From Streptomyces tardus (GTDB lineage: Bacteria; Actinomycetota; Actinomycetes; Streptomycetales; Streptomycetaceae), in contig NZ_JAELVF020000001.1 of assembly GCF_018101125.2 (NCBI RefSeq), forward strand, positions 1,420,783 through 1,484,782: DNA of 64,000 nt, in the 5' to 3' direction. The notes beneath the pieces were generated by a model. It ran no database searches, was not told the origin of the DNA, and worked only from the letters and a program-made list of their open reading frames with translations. Shown one piece after another: positions 63,014-64,000 of the stretch; the first letter of the stretch is position 1; the number at the start of each line of letters is the position of its first letter. Both the position numbers and the translations under genes were made by a program.

Positions 63014-63790
63014 ATGCAGACGGATTCCACCGCGGCGGTGCAACGGCCGCTTCCCCGACCGAACGCCGACCGGGTGCTGGTCTGCCTCAGCTACTGCGGA
63101 GGCGGCACCGCTCCCTTCCGGCGGTGGGCGGAAGTCCTGCCGCCGGACGTGGAGTTGGCGCTGATCTGCTACCCGGGCCGGGAGGCGCGCTTCGGTGTGC
63201 CGTTCGCGACCGACTGGGTGGCGCTGCGCGACGACGTGGTGCGCGCGGTGCGCGGTATCTCCGGCCGCCCGTACACCCTCTTCGGACACAGCATGGGTTC
63301 GTGGATGGCGTTCGAGACGGTCGCGCAGCTGGAGCGGCTCGGCGTCGCCCCGCCCTCGGCGCTTGTCGTCTCGGGCGGCGTGGCACCGCAGAACCGCCAC
63401 GAGGTGCGCACCAACGTCCCGCACACCAGCCAGGGCGATGCGGCCCTGGTGCGGTGGATGCGCGAGTTCGGGCAGATGAGCTCGGTCGTGGCCAACGAGC
63501 CGGAGCTGGTGAAGCTCGCGGTGGAGCTGCTCCGCGCCGACCTCCAGGTGTCGGAGTCGTACCGGTACGTCGAGGGCACCCGGATCTCGGTGCCGACACG
63601 GGTGCTCTACGGCGTCGAGGACAGTGCCGACTTCGCGGATCTGGAGCGGAACTGGGCGGCGCTGACCGACGGGCCTTTCCAGGCCGAGGAGCTGCCCGGC
63701 GGGCACTTCTACACGCCTGAACTCTGGGCGCGCCTGCCGGAGTTGTGCACGGTGCCGAACCCGGACACGACCTCCTGCGCGGCACGCTGA
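63014..63790 (+). CDS. Type II thioesterase of a nonribosomal peptide/polyketide cluster
   Basis: A 258-residue alpha/beta hydrolase with the nucleophile motif GHSMGSW (Ser ~93), an acid in the YGVEDS loop and the catalytic His in LPGGHFY. It resembles RifR/SrfD-type editing thioesterases, which remove wrong acyl groups from carrier proteins. The ATG is preceded by GGAAGGAC. It follows mbtH by 42 bp and belongs to the same transcript. The ~210 bp after it hold no gene. Confidence 0.93.
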   Translation: MQTDSTAAVQRPLPRPNADRVLVCLSYCGGGTAPFRRWAEVLPPDVELALICYPGREARFGVPFATDWVALRDDVVRAVRGISGRPYTLFGHSMGSWMAFETVAQLERLGVAPPSALVVSGGVAPQNRHEVRTNVPHTSQGDAALVRWMREFGQMSSVVANEPELVKLAVELLRADLQVSESYRYVEGTRISVPTRVLYGVEDSADFADLERNWAALTDGPFQAEELPGGHFYTPELWARLPELCTVPNPDTTSCAAR

Positions 63791-64000
63791 CGGTCCGCCC
63801 GGACCGACAGCGGCCCGCAGCGGCGCTCCCGAGGCACACGGACCACGCAGCACAGGTACGCAGCACAGTCAGGCAGAACGGACACGAGCGTCCGGACGGT
63901 GGCTCCCGGTGAGGAGCGGCCGGCCGGGCGCTCTTCCTCGTTCCGCCGGACGACGCACAACTCCGGCCCACCGCGGCCGGATCAGTCCTCCGGTCGCTCG

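Overview
The window is 64 kb of very GC-rich DNA in which nearly every gene uses G/C-ending codons, GTG and TTG starts and ATGA-type overlaps. Gene content (bldG with its anti-sigma partner, the thymidylate kinase/membrane-protein fusion, a tad pilus locus, MarP, actinobacterial holin-like and DUF4244 proteins) points to Streptomyces or a very close relative. Gene order from about 11.5 kb to 62 kb looks like the conserved chromosomal core of that genus. This assignment rests on recalled gene order and family features, not on a search.

Region 1 (1-9.46 kb) is accessory. It holds a partial HAD phosphatase, a DUF6082-like protein and a minus-strand regulatory cluster (RsbW-like ATPase, degenerate resolvase-like protein, two very small proteins) divergent from an XRE/TPR regulator. 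Next comes cutA, then an integrative-element module: excisionase-like HTH, XRE regulator and tyrosine integrase. An XRE-ImmA/IrrE metallopeptidase with an overlapping partner of unknown function follows. The region ends at the 3' side of a tRNA-Thr(CGU) gene, the likely attachment site. No second att copy was found, so the left end of the element is unknown.

Region 2 (9.5-32.4 kb) begins with thioredoxin behind a sigma-R-type promoter and a 1.3-kb IS5-family element carrying a small acidic passenger gene. Housekeeping genes follow: secreted peptidase, holB, tmk fusion, topA, TM2 and DUF2752 membrane proteins, a methyltransferase, a lipoprotein, hppA, apgA-like and bldG, and a DEAD/DUF1998 helicase.

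Region 3 (32.3-38.4 kb) is a compact minus-strand tad locus (tadZ-tadA-tadB-tadC-DUF4244-tadE-TadE-like) linked by 4-bp overlaps. Its tadE gene is broken by a 91-bp-arm palindrome.

Region 4 (38.9-57.7 kb) holds a HAD-IB phosphatase, a Fic-like protein, a CooC-like ATPase, a polysaccharide deacetylase-like lipoprotein and a SulP-carbonic anhydrase fusion. The fusion is broken by a second fold-back with 285-bp arms. Then come acs, a holin-like protein, an alpha/beta hydrolase lacking its nucleophile, marP, a Nudix protein, nth, a Crp regulator, an MBL hydrolase and a second Nudix protein.

Region 5 (57.8-64 kb) has an MFS exporter with a palindromic operator and a convergent TetR regulator, a small basic protein and a succinate-semialdehyde-type dehydrogenase. 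It ends with what looks like the edge of a nonribosomal peptide cluster: HTH-only LysR protein, MbtH protein and type II thioesterase.

The most unusual observations are the two fold-back inverted duplications, each interrupting a gene. A 103-bp deletion would restore the tadE frame exactly. They may be assembly errors or real template-switch mutations.
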